Positions 27,001 through 33,800 of a stretch of DNA of 64,000 nt are shown in pieces; the stretch's first letter is position 1; every line of letters starts with the position of its first letter. The notes under the pieces were generated by a model. The model saw only the letters and a list, made by a program, of their open reading frames with translations, made no database searches and was not told where the DNA came from. Source of the stretch: Siphonodentalium dalli (lineage: Eukaryota > Mollusca > Scaphopoda > Gadilida > Siphonodentaliidae); NCBI GenBank assembly GCA_032622095.1, contig CP136069.1, forward strand, positions 159,701,043 through 159,765,042, given 5' to 3'. The position numbers were made by a program, and so were the translations under genes.

Positions 27001-27291
27001 TCCCAGATGAGGACTAAGCAGAATGAGGTCCACAGAGGGTGAATTTGGTGATGCTAGCCCACTGAGGGATAGCATCACTAAATTCACCCTCTGGGGACCT
27101 CATTCTGCAAATGACACACTATTTGCAGGATTGAACCCTAGCTTTATTTTCTCCTTTCAGGTGACTGGCATTGTGCATATGTTCTGCTCTATGGTCCCAA
27201 ACTGTTGGAGAAACCAGCTGCTGAGGCTAGTGCTAACGAAGAAACAACAACAACAACGGAAGAAAAATCTCATGAGATGGAGACGAGCTAG
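2915..27291 (+). CDS. USP14: USP14 ubiquitin-specific protease, 5'-incomplete gene (12 exons)
   Basis: Proteasome-bound deubiquitinase that trims ubiquitin chains at the 19S particle. Exons: 2915-3045, 6172-6234, 8555-8628, 10893-10975, 12767-12798, 18302-18367, 19377-19469, 21117-21242, 22364-22439, 24179-24286, 25550-25624, 27161-27291. All have AG/GT borders and every junction keeps frame, giving about 352 residues ending in TAG. Visible family motifs, compared with human USP14 from memory: DANECW, LPAYLTIQFVRFYYKEKESV, GRSSSSGHYVAW (BL2 loop plus catalytic His), DEWLMFDDDRV (catalytic Asp) and GGGDWHCAYVLLYGP. The acidic Thr-rich tail ends METS. The ubiquitin-like domain and catalytic Cys exon lie before base 1. 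Exons are 32-131 nt and introns up to about 5.5 kb, full of MITEs. No frameshift or stop is seen, so the gene looks functional. It converges on WDR36. Confidence 0.96.
3910..4666 (+). mobile_element. TTAA element with CCCTTTGAACCC termini (757 bp)
   Basis: TTAA|CCCTTTGAACCCTGA left and CGGGTTCAAAGGG|TTAA right. Inside is a direct repeat of GACCGGTATTCCGGTCTC. The ORFs here match nothing recognised. Confidence 0.82.
5197..5580. mobile_element. AGGCCCACTTAATTTTCGAA element, copy 1
   Basis: Ends CTTAAAGGCCCACTTAATTT and AAATGGGCCTTTAAAGG form an inverted terminal repeat at TTAA. No ORF. It abuts the next element at a shared TTTAAA. Confidence 0.75.
5578..6057. mobile_element. AGGTACTCAA inverted-repeat element, copy 1
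   Basis: TTAAAGGTACTCAACCCG left, GGGTTGAGTACCTTTAAA right; long inverted arms with GATTCGAGTCGAGGAACCC and related blocks. Other copies at about 11158-11574, 24990-25415 and 32389-32876. Confidence 0.82.
6172..6234 (+). CDS. USP14: USP14 exon, DANECW motif
   Basis: Acceptor TTTTCAG, donor GTAAGT. Its 21 codons begin DANECWTEVVRCLQQKL; DANEC is the conserved QQDA(N/H)E(C/F) element of USP proteases near the substrate groove. Phase 0 at both ends. Confidence 0.94.
6653..7073. mobile_element. GAGGTCCCCAGAGGGTGAATTT inverted-repeat family, copy 1
   Basis: Outer ends TAGTGTGTCTGACATTTGCAG and its complement; AATGAGGTCCCCAGAGGGTG arms at both sides; an inner ATTTGCAGAAGATA segment. Non-coding; USP14 intron. 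Confidence 0.85.
7506..7610. mobile_element. GAGGTCCCCAGAGGG family, short palindromic copy
   Basis: AATGAGGTCCCCAGAGGGTG arm, short centre, complementary arm, then CAGACACACTA. Only the hairpin half is present. Confidence 0.8.
8555..8628 (+). CDS. USP14: USP14 exon
   Basis: Acceptor ATTACAG; donor GT|GTATCC. Encodes AQPSITASGGRG, then FMDQYMSGEFEVV, aligned to human SLIDQFFGVEFETT. The variable Ser/Gly-rich linker is shorter than in human. Ends phase 2 and joins cleanly to the next exon. Confidence 0.9.
9205..9603 (-). mobile_element. TTAA MITE family A, copy 2
   Basis: About 399 bp between TTAA sites, same termini and two hairpins as the 2.1-kb copy but inverted, and highly similar by eye. 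Lies in a USP14 intron. Confidence 0.93.
10893..10975 (+). CDS. USP14: USP14 exon
   Basis: Acceptor AAGCTTAG; donor AAAG|GTTGGT is non-consensus. Encodes LQCDEDSEEPVTKSTE, then FFQLSCFIEK, matching human MKCTESEEEEVTKGKENQLQ and LSCFI. Phases 2 in, 1 out. Confidence 0.9.
11073..11952 (+). mobile_element. GAGGATCTCTAATGAGTCGC repeat, copy 1
   Basis: Shared with 46949-47479 and, inverted, 35725-36056. It includes AGTCAACACTAAATAACCCA and ends AGGGGCTAATTATGTGATAA. Copy 1 is enlarged by the AGGTACTCAA insertion. Confidence 0.75.
11158..11574. mobile_element. AGGTACTCAA element, copy 2 (nested)
   Basis: Starts GGTTAAAGGTACTCAATCTG inside the GAGGATCTCTAATGAGTCGC repeat; the right end is decayed. 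Confidence 0.7.
11981..12355. mobile_element. GAGGTCCCCAGAGGG family copy
   Basis: GTGTGTCTTGTCATTTGCAG start, ACCTCATTCTGCTTAGGCCT, an inner GCAGAAGATAAAT block, and a decayed right arm. Confidence 0.78.
12767..12798 (+). CDS. USP14: USP14 micro-exon (32 nt)
   Basis: Acceptor CTTTTCAG, donor GTAAGT. Encodes (K)ELKYMQTGLKN, human EVKYLFTGLKL. Too short for ORF scans, but phase and homology fit its neighbours. Confidence 0.9.
12970..13330 (-). mobile_element. DNA-transposon remnant related to 63365-63740
   Basis: Same ordered blocks as the 63-kb copy; coding frame destroyed. USP14 intron. Confidence 0.62.
13856..14500 (+). mobile_element. GGGGGTATA-type dispersed repeat, 5' part
   Basis: Begins TATACCCCGACTTTCGAAG, then GGGGGGTATACTGGATTGAC, TCCGTCCG runs and repeated CAAGTTCGAATTTGAGTTTGA blocks. 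It resumes at 15661-15969 and 17823-17912 around insertions. Non-coding, bivalve-like in character. Confidence 0.75.
14501..15515. mobile_element. Possible inserted element with TTGTAATACGAC ends
   Basis: TTGTAATACGACCCTG at the left and GTCGTATTACAA near 15505 form a short inverted repeat interrupting the host repeat; the 141-bp palindrome is nested inside. No ORF recognised. Confidence 0.45.
14905..15045. repeat. Near-perfect palindrome (141 bp)
   Basis: Arms of about 70 bp (CACAGAAGTTGGAATCACTG ... GGTATATAGTTG and its complement) with virtually no loop, flanked by GGCCGGGC on both sides. Probably a foldback MITE. Confidence 0.9.
15516..15660. repeat. Near-perfect palindrome (145 bp)
   Basis: Arms AGAAATAAATACACGGTGTA ... 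CAATCAG pair with the complement around a short CGCTACGCG centre. It ends where the host repeat resumes (AATACAGGTCAAG). Confidence 0.88.
15970..17822. mobile_element. piggyBac-type non-autonomous element, 1.85 kb, inserted at TTAA
   Basis: TTAA|CTCTTTCGCTGCCA left and TGGCAGCGAAAGAG|TTAA right. The host repeat has an uninterrupted relative at 20740-20790 in which the same flanks meet at one TTAA (20756-20759), showing target-site duplication. No transposase ORF; the inside is largely a tandem repeat. Confidence 0.88.
16293..17050. repeat. Tandem repeat of about 130-140 bp units
   Basis: About five and a half copies of CTCTATACTCTAATGATCGAGG, GCGCCTGCGGCGCATAAGATAC, a CTATTATTTATGTGG segment and a GGTGGCGGGATGGGG segment. 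Each unit contains two GCCTGCGGCGCATAAGATAC sub-blocks. Lies inside the 1.85-kb TTAA element. Confidence 0.9.
17925..18060 (+). repeat. Repeat shared with 60767-60905 (inverted)
   Basis: Contains TTTATTGAATAAAGTTAAAT, ATCAATAATGAG, ACTCTTTGTAACACCTCTT; the reverse complement matches 60767-60905 block for block. Family not recognised. Confidence 0.6.
18302..18367 (+). CDS. USP14: USP14 exon
   Basis: Acceptor TTTAACAG, donor GTGAGT. Its 22 codons include RLKESITKNSPTLGR, matching human RLQEEITKQSPTLQR. Phase 0 both sides. Confidence 0.92.
19377..19469 (+). CDS. USP14: USP14 exon, central catalytic-domain strand
   Basis: Acceptor TTTTTCAG, donor AAG|GTAAGC. Its 31 codons include RLPAYLTIQFVRFYYKEKES, nearly identical to human RLPAYLTIQMVRFFYKEKES; LPAYLTI is a USP core beta-strand motif. 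Confidence 0.96.
19515..19848. mobile_element. GAGGTCCCCAGAGGG family copy (left arm decayed)
   Basis: Contains GGCCTCATCTGCTATGGGAG inner block and a complete right hairpin AATGAGGTCCCCAGAAGGTG ... AGGACCTCATTCTGC. Confidence 0.78.
19848..19997 (-). mobile_element. Family B MITE, truncated
   Basis: Degenerate hairpin pieces with TCTTATATATGTGAGGCTCCC, ending CGTCATGAAAGGG|TTAA at 19994-19997. Confidence 0.7.
20191..20852 (+). mobile_element. GGGGGTATA-type dispersed repeat, uninterrupted copy
   Basis: Starts TTATACCCCCATATAAAATG, ends CACGGTGGGGGTATGATAGC and ACACCTCTTGTT. This copy supplies the empty site for the 1.85-kb insertion at 15970-17822. Confidence 0.8.
21117..21242 (+). CDS. USP14: USP14 exon
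   Basis: Acceptor CTTGCAG, donor AAG|GTATAT. Its 42 codons begin DVKFSMNLDVYDLCSEELQK (human DVKFPLMLDMYELCTPELQE) and continue into a charged helical linker. Confidence 0.95.
22364..22439 (+). CDS. USP14: USP14 exon, variable linker
   Basis: Acceptor ACTTCAG, donor G|GTGAGT. Encodes AKAAGKKLNKEAPSDG, then PMEPYAFDD; the end matches human EPFSFADD before IGSNNCGYY. The Lys/Ala-rich start is poorly conserved. Confidence 0.88.
22786..23206. mobile_element. GAGGTCCCCAGAGGG family copy
   Basis: Both hairpin arms and outer ends (CATTTGCAGAATGAGGTCC, CAAATGACAGGCACACTAAA) present. USP14 intron. Confidence 0.85.
23418..24075 (+). repeat. ACATGGCCGCCAGCAGCCAT tandem block
   Basis: Three units of about 155-175 bp, each with CCTTTGGCGCGGG, CATGAAATTTGTCATGGATG and ACATGGCCGCCAGCAGCCAT, after a TTTGAGCTATTGCCATGG leader. 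Related single units at 30050-30580 and 45500-45610. Confidence 0.85.
24179..24286 (+). CDS. USP14: USP14 exon with catalytic histidine
   Basis: Acceptor ATCACTAG, donor G|GTTTGT. Encodes VGSNNNGYYELQAVLTHKGR followed by SSSSGHYVAWVKRKG. The His of GHYVAW is the USP catalytic base (His435 in human), and the RSSSSG loop is the autoinhibitory BL2 loop. Confidence 0.97.
24990..25415. mobile_element. AGGTACTCAA element, copy 3 (partial)
   Basis: Contains GATTCGAGTCGAGAAACCCA and ends GGGACCATCAAATCGGATTG AGTAC; the left end is truncated. USP14 intron. Confidence 0.7.
25550..25624 (+). CDS. USP14: USP14 exon with catalytic aspartate
   Basis: Acceptor CCTTGCAG, donor GAG|GTAAAT. Encodes DEWLMFDDDRVTPVLAEDIL, then KLSGG. 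The first Asp of FDDD is the catalytic-triad Asp by alignment to human. Confidence 0.95.
25715..26344. mobile_element. AGGCCCACTTAATTTTCGAA element, copy 2
   Basis: Left TTTAAAGACCCACTTAATT, right AAGTGGGCCTTTAAAG; contains the 191-bp TA MITE near its right end. Confidence 0.78.
26137..26327. mobile_element. Palindromic TA MITE, copy 2, nested
   Basis: CAGTAATGCTCTAGAT ... TTAGAGCATTACTG flanked by TA. It interrupts the right terminal repeat of the element at 25715-26344 exactly at a TA. Confidence 0.9.
26402..26519 (+). mobile_element. Short TTAA MITE (118 bp) between direct repeats
   Basis: TTAA|CCCTTTTAGAGCTC ... GCACTGAAAGGG|TTAA. Flanked by a direct repeat (AGCTGGTGCATCTCTTCCCTG to TATTAATTTTAA) of about 60 bp at 26343-26405 and 26519-26575. 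Confidence 0.75.
26692..27120. mobile_element. GAGGTCCCCAGAGGG family copy next to the last USP14 exon
   Basis: Complete copy ending 40 bp before the terminal exon's acceptor, so it supplies much of the local intron 3' end. Confidence 0.85.
27161..27291 (+). CDS. USP14: USP14 terminal exon with stop
   Basis: Acceptor CTCCTTTCAG. Encodes GDWHCAYVLLYGPKLLE, then an Ala/Thr/Glu-rich tail ending SHEMETS and TAG at 27289-27291. Human ends similarly with DWHIAYVLLYGPRRVE and an acidic tail. The poly-A signal was not located with confidence. Confidence 0.95.
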
Positions 27292-27433
27292 ACAGTGTAA
27301 TATTAAGAACTGTTTTATAATTCAAAATCCATGAGAGAATCAACACCAGGTCATATCAATGGATGAAATCGTTCAAAGAACTATCGTGACAGATCTAAAT
27401 TCAGCCATAAGATAGGAACAACACCAGGTCACA

Positions 27434-27833
27434 TTAACCCTTTACCCAACAGAACGGCCCTGTGCCAATGCATTCTCTTATATATGCGAGTCGACCATAG
27501 GTCGCCTCGCATATATAAGAGAATGCATAGGCTTAACACATTAAAAATTATAAAATTGTTAAAGAATGTAAGAACAAATGGTAAAAAGTGTTAAAAAAAG
27601 ATTTTTTTTAGGCCAATGCATTCTCTTATATATGCGAGGCGACCTATGGTCGACTCGCATATATAAGAGAATGCATTGGCACAGGGCATAACTGTAACTA
27701 TCACAATGTGGTCAAGGAGACGGTTCCAATGATATCCATATTTGTATGGTTCTATTGAGACAGACCGAAGATATTTTAGGCTGTTGAAGCTTTATTTGGC
27801 CGGTTTTGGCCGGTTTGTTGGGTAAAGGGTTAA
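27434..27833 (-). mobile_element. TTAA MITE family A, copy 3
   Basis: About 400 bp between TTAA sites, just downstream of the USP14 stop; probably in or next to its 3' UTR. Same termini and hairpins. Confidence 0.93.
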
Positions 27834-28004
27834 CGAATGAAATCGTTCAAAGTACTATCATGACAAAAATAATTCAGCAATAAGATAGTAACTGGGCGTG
27901 GCATCCTAAACTTGTGGACTTGAGTATAGATAAAGTCCTTTACTGTTTGACATGGGAGAATCAACAGAACTGGGTGTGACATCTTGAAAACATGCTGAGT
28001 TATA

Positions 28005-28215
28005 CAGTAATGCCCTAAGTATATGATCCTTTAACCACAGCAGAATTAGGCGAAAATTTTCAGGATTTAGTCGGAAATATGGCTTGTTGCCATTCATCAG
28101 AAAGCTCTCACTGAGAGCTTACCGATGAATGGCAGATAGCCATATTTCCGACTAAATCCTGAAAAATTTCTCATAATTCTGCTGTGGTTTAGGTTGATTA
28201 TTTAGGAAATTACGG
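28005..28215. mobile_element. Palindromic TA MITE, copy 3
   Basis: Same family (CAGTAATGCCCTAAG ... AAATTACGG), slightly decayed, flanked by TA. Lies 0.7 kb past the USP14 stop. Confidence 0.85.
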
Positions 28216-28219
28216 TAGG

Positions 28220-30740
28220 GATTAAGTTTTAGACTAAAACCTTCATAGCTTGGAACAATAATTTGAGTCTCTTGTGTTTTCAATAACTTTAAACCTAGTA
28301 ACTTGGTAAAGAAAATCTGCTTTTAAAGTGGAAAAGTTAATCCTGGTTAAACTGTTAAAATTGGATATTGAGAAATACAGCCTGTCATGTATATTAGCAG
28401 TTTACAGAAGATGTGCCACGAATTCTAGATGCAAACCGTGTGCTAAAAGAGGCTATGGGTTAGATTTTTGTCTATGACAGCTTTTGGCGAGCTAATATCC
28501 CAAGCTGGTGTAGACAAAGAGATTTGTTGGATCAATTGAAACACAAGCGTTTAGGAAATTTTCAGAGCCCCCATAGCCTTCTTCAGATGATAGTATGAAC
28601 AGGTTACATTTCACAGATAAGACAGTCTGTCAGGTTGTACGTCAGTGCCAGACCATGACCTGACCATCTATTTTATTTTATTACCGAAACATACTGCCGT
28701 ATGTATCTCTCCGAGGCTACAGTGAAATACGATTTCATTATTTCATTGCAGCTATGTTGTTATTTCAATGTAGGGCTTGAAACTAACTCGATCTGCCAAG
28801 GTCAATCGAGTGATCATTGATTGCATGCACAATGTCCACTAGCCAATCAAAAGTGACTAATTTATGACGGCATGTGATCAATCAATAATTCTGTTTGAGT
28901 CACAGCGTGTCAGCTATAAGCCTGTTTGTAAACACTGACACATGCAGGGGTGGGTGGAAAAAAGTTTTTTCCGGGCACGTAGATGTTAATAATTTAATTA
29001 ACTATGAGTTAACTTAGCAACTTTGAGCATAAATAAGGCACATATAATAAAAATAATACCTACAGTTTTTTGTTTGAACACCTGAAACATCTCATTCGTG
29101 TCCGGAAAGAAATATATAATTTTCACTCGCGGCTGTATGTAGTCTCTATGTATTATCTTTGAAATGTAACATGTTTATGATATCATTTAGCTGAAGAAGG
29201 CCATGTATTATCTGTGTTTATGATATAATTTGGCTGAAGAAGGCTATGGGACCAAAAAGTTCAGAAAAATAAAGAATACTTTAACCCTTTCTATACTAAA
29301 TGCTCATTGATGTTTTCAAAAGTTCCCTTAGGAAAAGTTCTGATAATAAGTCATTTGTTGAACTTATTATTTAAACATTTCCCACCAATATGATTTCTTC
29401 TGCACTTGTATTATCTTTTTGTCTGTCTGACGTCTGCTTTTATTAGAATCCATTTAGTAAAGCAAGGGTTAAATTGATCCTCTGGACAATAATCCACAAA
29501 GATAATTAGTCTACAATCTTCCTTGCCTCTCATTCTGACTGAGAACAAACTTATTTGTCAAATTTGAATTTTCCACAAATCATTTGAATAAATCATTAAT
29601 TTATATACATCTTAAGTGAGTGTTTGATTTTATCCAAGATGAGATGATCATCCTCGGTTTCTTACTATTAATGGTGCAGTATTTTCATTTCAATATGTGA
29701 AGTGGGTTAATATTCATCTTTGGTAAGCTTATTTTAATAGATTAAATTCTAAATGACAGAGTTTATAGATTGGTGGTTGAGTGATTTCCAAATGTAGGAA
29801 TAATCTTGATCAGAGTTGACACTGGCCCAAAATTTGTAGTTAGGGCTGGTTAGGGAGCCCAGAAAGTTTTTTAATTAGTCGAGTTCGAAAGGTTTGATGT
29901 GCCTGAATTTTTGGGGAAGACCTGGCTAACGGAATAACTCAATTCTTATGTTCCACAATTACAGAATAAAGGGACCAGGCATCCAACAAAATTCATCCCT
30001 TGACCGATGATTACCAAACTCATATCGATCTTCAAGGTGACTACAAGATGGCAGCAGTTGATTTTTTCCCCAAAATTCATTACAAAATTATGGCTGCCAT
30101 CTTGGTTGTCAAATTTGAATCCATTGGCACATCCTGCATTTATTGGAAAAATATTTTAAAACTTTACAGGTGTGTTTAGGATCACCTCCAGATGGGAGCT
30201 ATCAAATTGTTCCGAATTTTGTTTAAAAAAACATGACCGCCGGTGGACATTTTGTTTACTCTGACTAAATCCTCTGGCACACCCTACAGACCACATCCTT
30301 AATACGATCGTCACAAAACTTTATATGGATCTTCTGGGTGACCACAAGAGGAGAGCTATAAAATGTTTTCCAAATAGCTCAACTTGGGGAGGCGTTAATT
30401 TTATGCTGTAGAATGATAAAGAAGGAAAGTTAAAAAAAAGTTTCCGTAAGGGATTGTCTTGTGCAAATGAAATTATTTTCATTTAGGGTTTGCCACAGGA
30501 TTTAGTCATGCAGAGTAAAATCCAAAATGGCTGCCCCCAGCCATGTTTTTCAACAGAAAAATAGATAGCTCCCATCTAGGTCAGTTTTGATGCCATTTAT
30601 TCAGGTGGTAGGAAACAAACTATCTTTTTATTATAGACATAAATAGGTCAATGAGCCTAAAGTGAGTATAACCCAGAGTGAGTGAAAGGAAAAAGAATGT
30701 GGAAACCATAAGACGACAATTAGTATAATTCAAAATTTAA
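28220..30740. other. Intergenic region between convergent genes
   Basis: Holds a family C MITE and, from about 30050, CATCTTGGTTGTC/CAAAATGGCTGCC repeats. AATAAA occurs near 29267 on + but is not assigned. No exon was found on either strand. Confidence 0.6.
29281..29472 (+). mobile_element. TTAA MITE family C
   Basis: TTAA|CCCTTTCTATACTAAATG left, CCATTTAGTAAAGCAAGGG|TTAA right; 192 bp, no coding potential. Sits between the convergent genes. Confidence 0.85.
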
Positions 30741-30746
30741 TAGGAA

Positions 30747-30896
30747 TCACAATGTGGCAGACCTCAGGTAATTCGTTAAGCATAGTGTCTGTGTGAACAA
30801 AGTCTGTAGGTTAATCCATGAACTGTCGAGCTTCGAGGAGAGATTCTTGGCAGCCTCTGCCAACATGGACTCCTGGGTGATGAGCTCGCCATGCAC
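30747..30896 (-). CDS. WDR36: WDR36 terminal exon (Utp21 C-terminus)
   Basis: Acceptor TTTTACAG; 50 codons including TGA at 30747-30749. Encodes VHGELITQESMLAEAAKNLS, then SKLDSSWINLQTLF and TNYLRSATL-stop; human ends NYLKSALL-stop. ATTAAA follows the stop within a few bases, but its use as poly-A signal is unproven. Confidence 0.94.
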   Translation of the reverse strand: MHGELITQESMLAEAAKNLSSKLDSSWINLQTLFTQTLCLTNYLRSATL

Positions 30897-33800
30897 CTGT
30901 AAAACAAAGGTATCAATGTGTGGACAGAGATGAATAAAGAGGTGTCACTGCTACAATGGGAGTACGTATCCCCCACATGTGCATACGGCTCACAAATTTA
31001 GAATCCATGTCCCCCAACAAGGTGGCTTTTACCAATGTTGGCTTTCTGAGGGGATATTGACTTTAAAAAAAATTATATTTTCTGAGTAGAGGTAACTTAT
31101 GTCACAATCTGGAAACTAAAATAATCACAGTTGAGAATGAATATGTAACTTTGACAAAAATGTTAAGTTTCTAAGTCTAAATAAACTCGAAGCATCGAGA
31201 ACCAGAGAGTATATACCTAGCGTCAACATGACAGTGGGAATAAGCCTGAGTTTAGTGTGCCTGTTATATGCAGAATGAGGTCCACAGAGGGTGAATTTAG
31301 TGATGCTATCCAGCATAGGAGACATAGACTCAGATTGAAGTTCCCAAATGGTGAATATTGTGATGTACACCCATTGTCATGTACACCTCGATTATGCAAT
31401 CTGTCGTCTGTCAATTTGGGGAGAGAAACTAAAAAAGAAATAGAATCTATGTGAAGAAGTTTCTATAGAAATTTGATAATGAAGAAACTTTCCCGAGAAG
31501 ATGAGGCATAAGCAGATTGAGATCCCCAGAGGGTGAATTTAGTGATGCCAGCTCGCTATGCGGGATAGCGTCACTAAATTCACCCTCTGGGGACCTCATT
31601 CTGCAAATGACAGACACATTAAAATCATGCTAGAGTGCGAATCAAGATATTGTCATATGAGAGTCCAATGATGTGCGCCTACTTCAGATAGAATTAAACC
31701 CTTTCTTTACTAAATACCCTTTTGGCGACAAGTTCTTTTAGGAAGTGTTCGGATAATAAGTTCAACAACAATTATTGAACTTATTATCTGAAAATTTCCC
31801 ACCAATCAATAGGATTCCTTCTGCACTTTTATTATCTGTTGTCCACTTATTTTTCCTGAATACCCCTCCAAATGAATAAAAGACCATTCCATGTATACTT
31901 TTTTAGCTTGGTGGGAGAATCCATTTAGTATAGAAAGGATTAAATATGCACAGTATGTCGGCTGATGTTCATGCTGAGTCTATGGCTGTGGGCCAATTTG
32001 AACTTTTATCCAAAGTTTTGCGGATAAAAAAAAAAGAATCCAGCAATATAAATTCCAATTTAGAAAATGAGACTGCTACAAGATCTGCTGATCAGAGGTG
32101 GATGTTATTACTCGCACCAGTAAATGGACGCTTATTGTCCCCCGAAAAAAAATTCGGGGGACTATTAAAATAGCCGGTGTCCGTCCGTGCGTCTGGAAAT
32201 GGTTTCCGGATGATGACTTTAGTTTCGGTTATTAGATCAAAAGCAAATTTCATAGGTGAGTTTATCAGACCAAAATAAAGGTCAAGTTCGAATATGGGTT
32301 TGCTGCGCCCATTTTTGCAAGAGTTATGGCCCTTTTTTTACTTAGAAAACCCCTGAAAGTTGGTTTCCGGATGATAACTTTATATATACTTAAAGGTACT
32401 CAATCCGATAAAACTCCTCTCAATTACTATTTCAATGGATTCGGGGGTCAAAAATAATTGATTCGAGTCGAGGAAGTCACCCATCAAAGATCAGATTTGT
32501 TAGATATCGATTTTAGAAATCTATTATTTTTTTCATTATCGGGAATACTATCTGGCCCAGAACTCAGTCAAAATTGCGTTATTATTACCACTTGATTTTA
32601 GAGTTATCCATCCTTGTCTGTTTGAATAGATTTTGGTGTACACATCCAGAGCAGATTACGGCAGTTGAAGGCAATTATTAGTACTCATCTCGAGTAAATA
32701 ACAAATTTCAAAAATCAATATCTAATAACTCTGAGCTTTGTTTGATGGGTTCCTCGACTCGAATCAAATATTTTATACCCCCAAAGCCAAAGAAATAGTA
32801 ATATAGGACCCTCTGATCGGATTGTTGTTGTTGGAATCTGTTCAGATGGGGACCCTCTGTTCGGATTTTTGGTAATAAATCTGTCATATTAAATCTGTCA
32901 TATTGGAAACCAGTAAAGGGGTCATGACATCACGACGCATATCATGATGTCACAACCTAACTCCAGACAGGACTGCATCGATGACCAGACAGCTGAGACT
33001 CGCATTACACAGACAGGCTAAATGATCCAACAGCTTCGTGTTTTATTATAATACATATTACATGCAAGGAAAATAAGTGGGCAATAATACTGCCCATTAG
33101 AAGCCCATTTATTTAACTTGCAACTTGGAAAATAAGTAATGATCGCACCTAAAAGATGCTTGCGGAATAAAAGACTAGCCCATGCCCGGATATACAATAG
33201 ATATTCAACAGTTGTCACCTCATGATAATAAGCAACATCTCAGTGAAAATAGCGATGACAACTAACACACCTCATTACTTTATTAGTGGGCGACAAAGAG
33301 TTATTGCACTTGGTTAAGCGGATTTATGTGATTATAATTATATAGAATGTTAGATTTGTGTTTGCGAATTTTGTTTTAATTTCTATTGTGAACCGCCCAG
33401 AAAATGAGGATTTAATTTGGCCAAATTATTTCTTTAATTTGGACAATAAAATTTTCATTTGGCATTAGACAGGTGTTGATTATTTTGATGTATCGTTACC
33501 ACTCAGCTGTAGAAATAGTCCCAGATAGGCATTGATTATTTTGATGTATCGTTACCACTCAGCTGTAGAAATAGTCCCAGATAGGCATTGATTATTTTGA
33601 TGTATCGTTACCACTCAGCTGTAGAAATAGTCCCAGATAGGCATTGATTATTTTGACATATCGTTACCACTCACCTGTAGAAATAGTCCCAGATAGGCAT
33701 TGATTATTTCAAAGTTCTTGTTAGATTCCAGAATGTTTTCCACAAGCTTTATGAATGAACACATAACTGATATGGATCCACCTGCATCTGGGGCCAGAGA

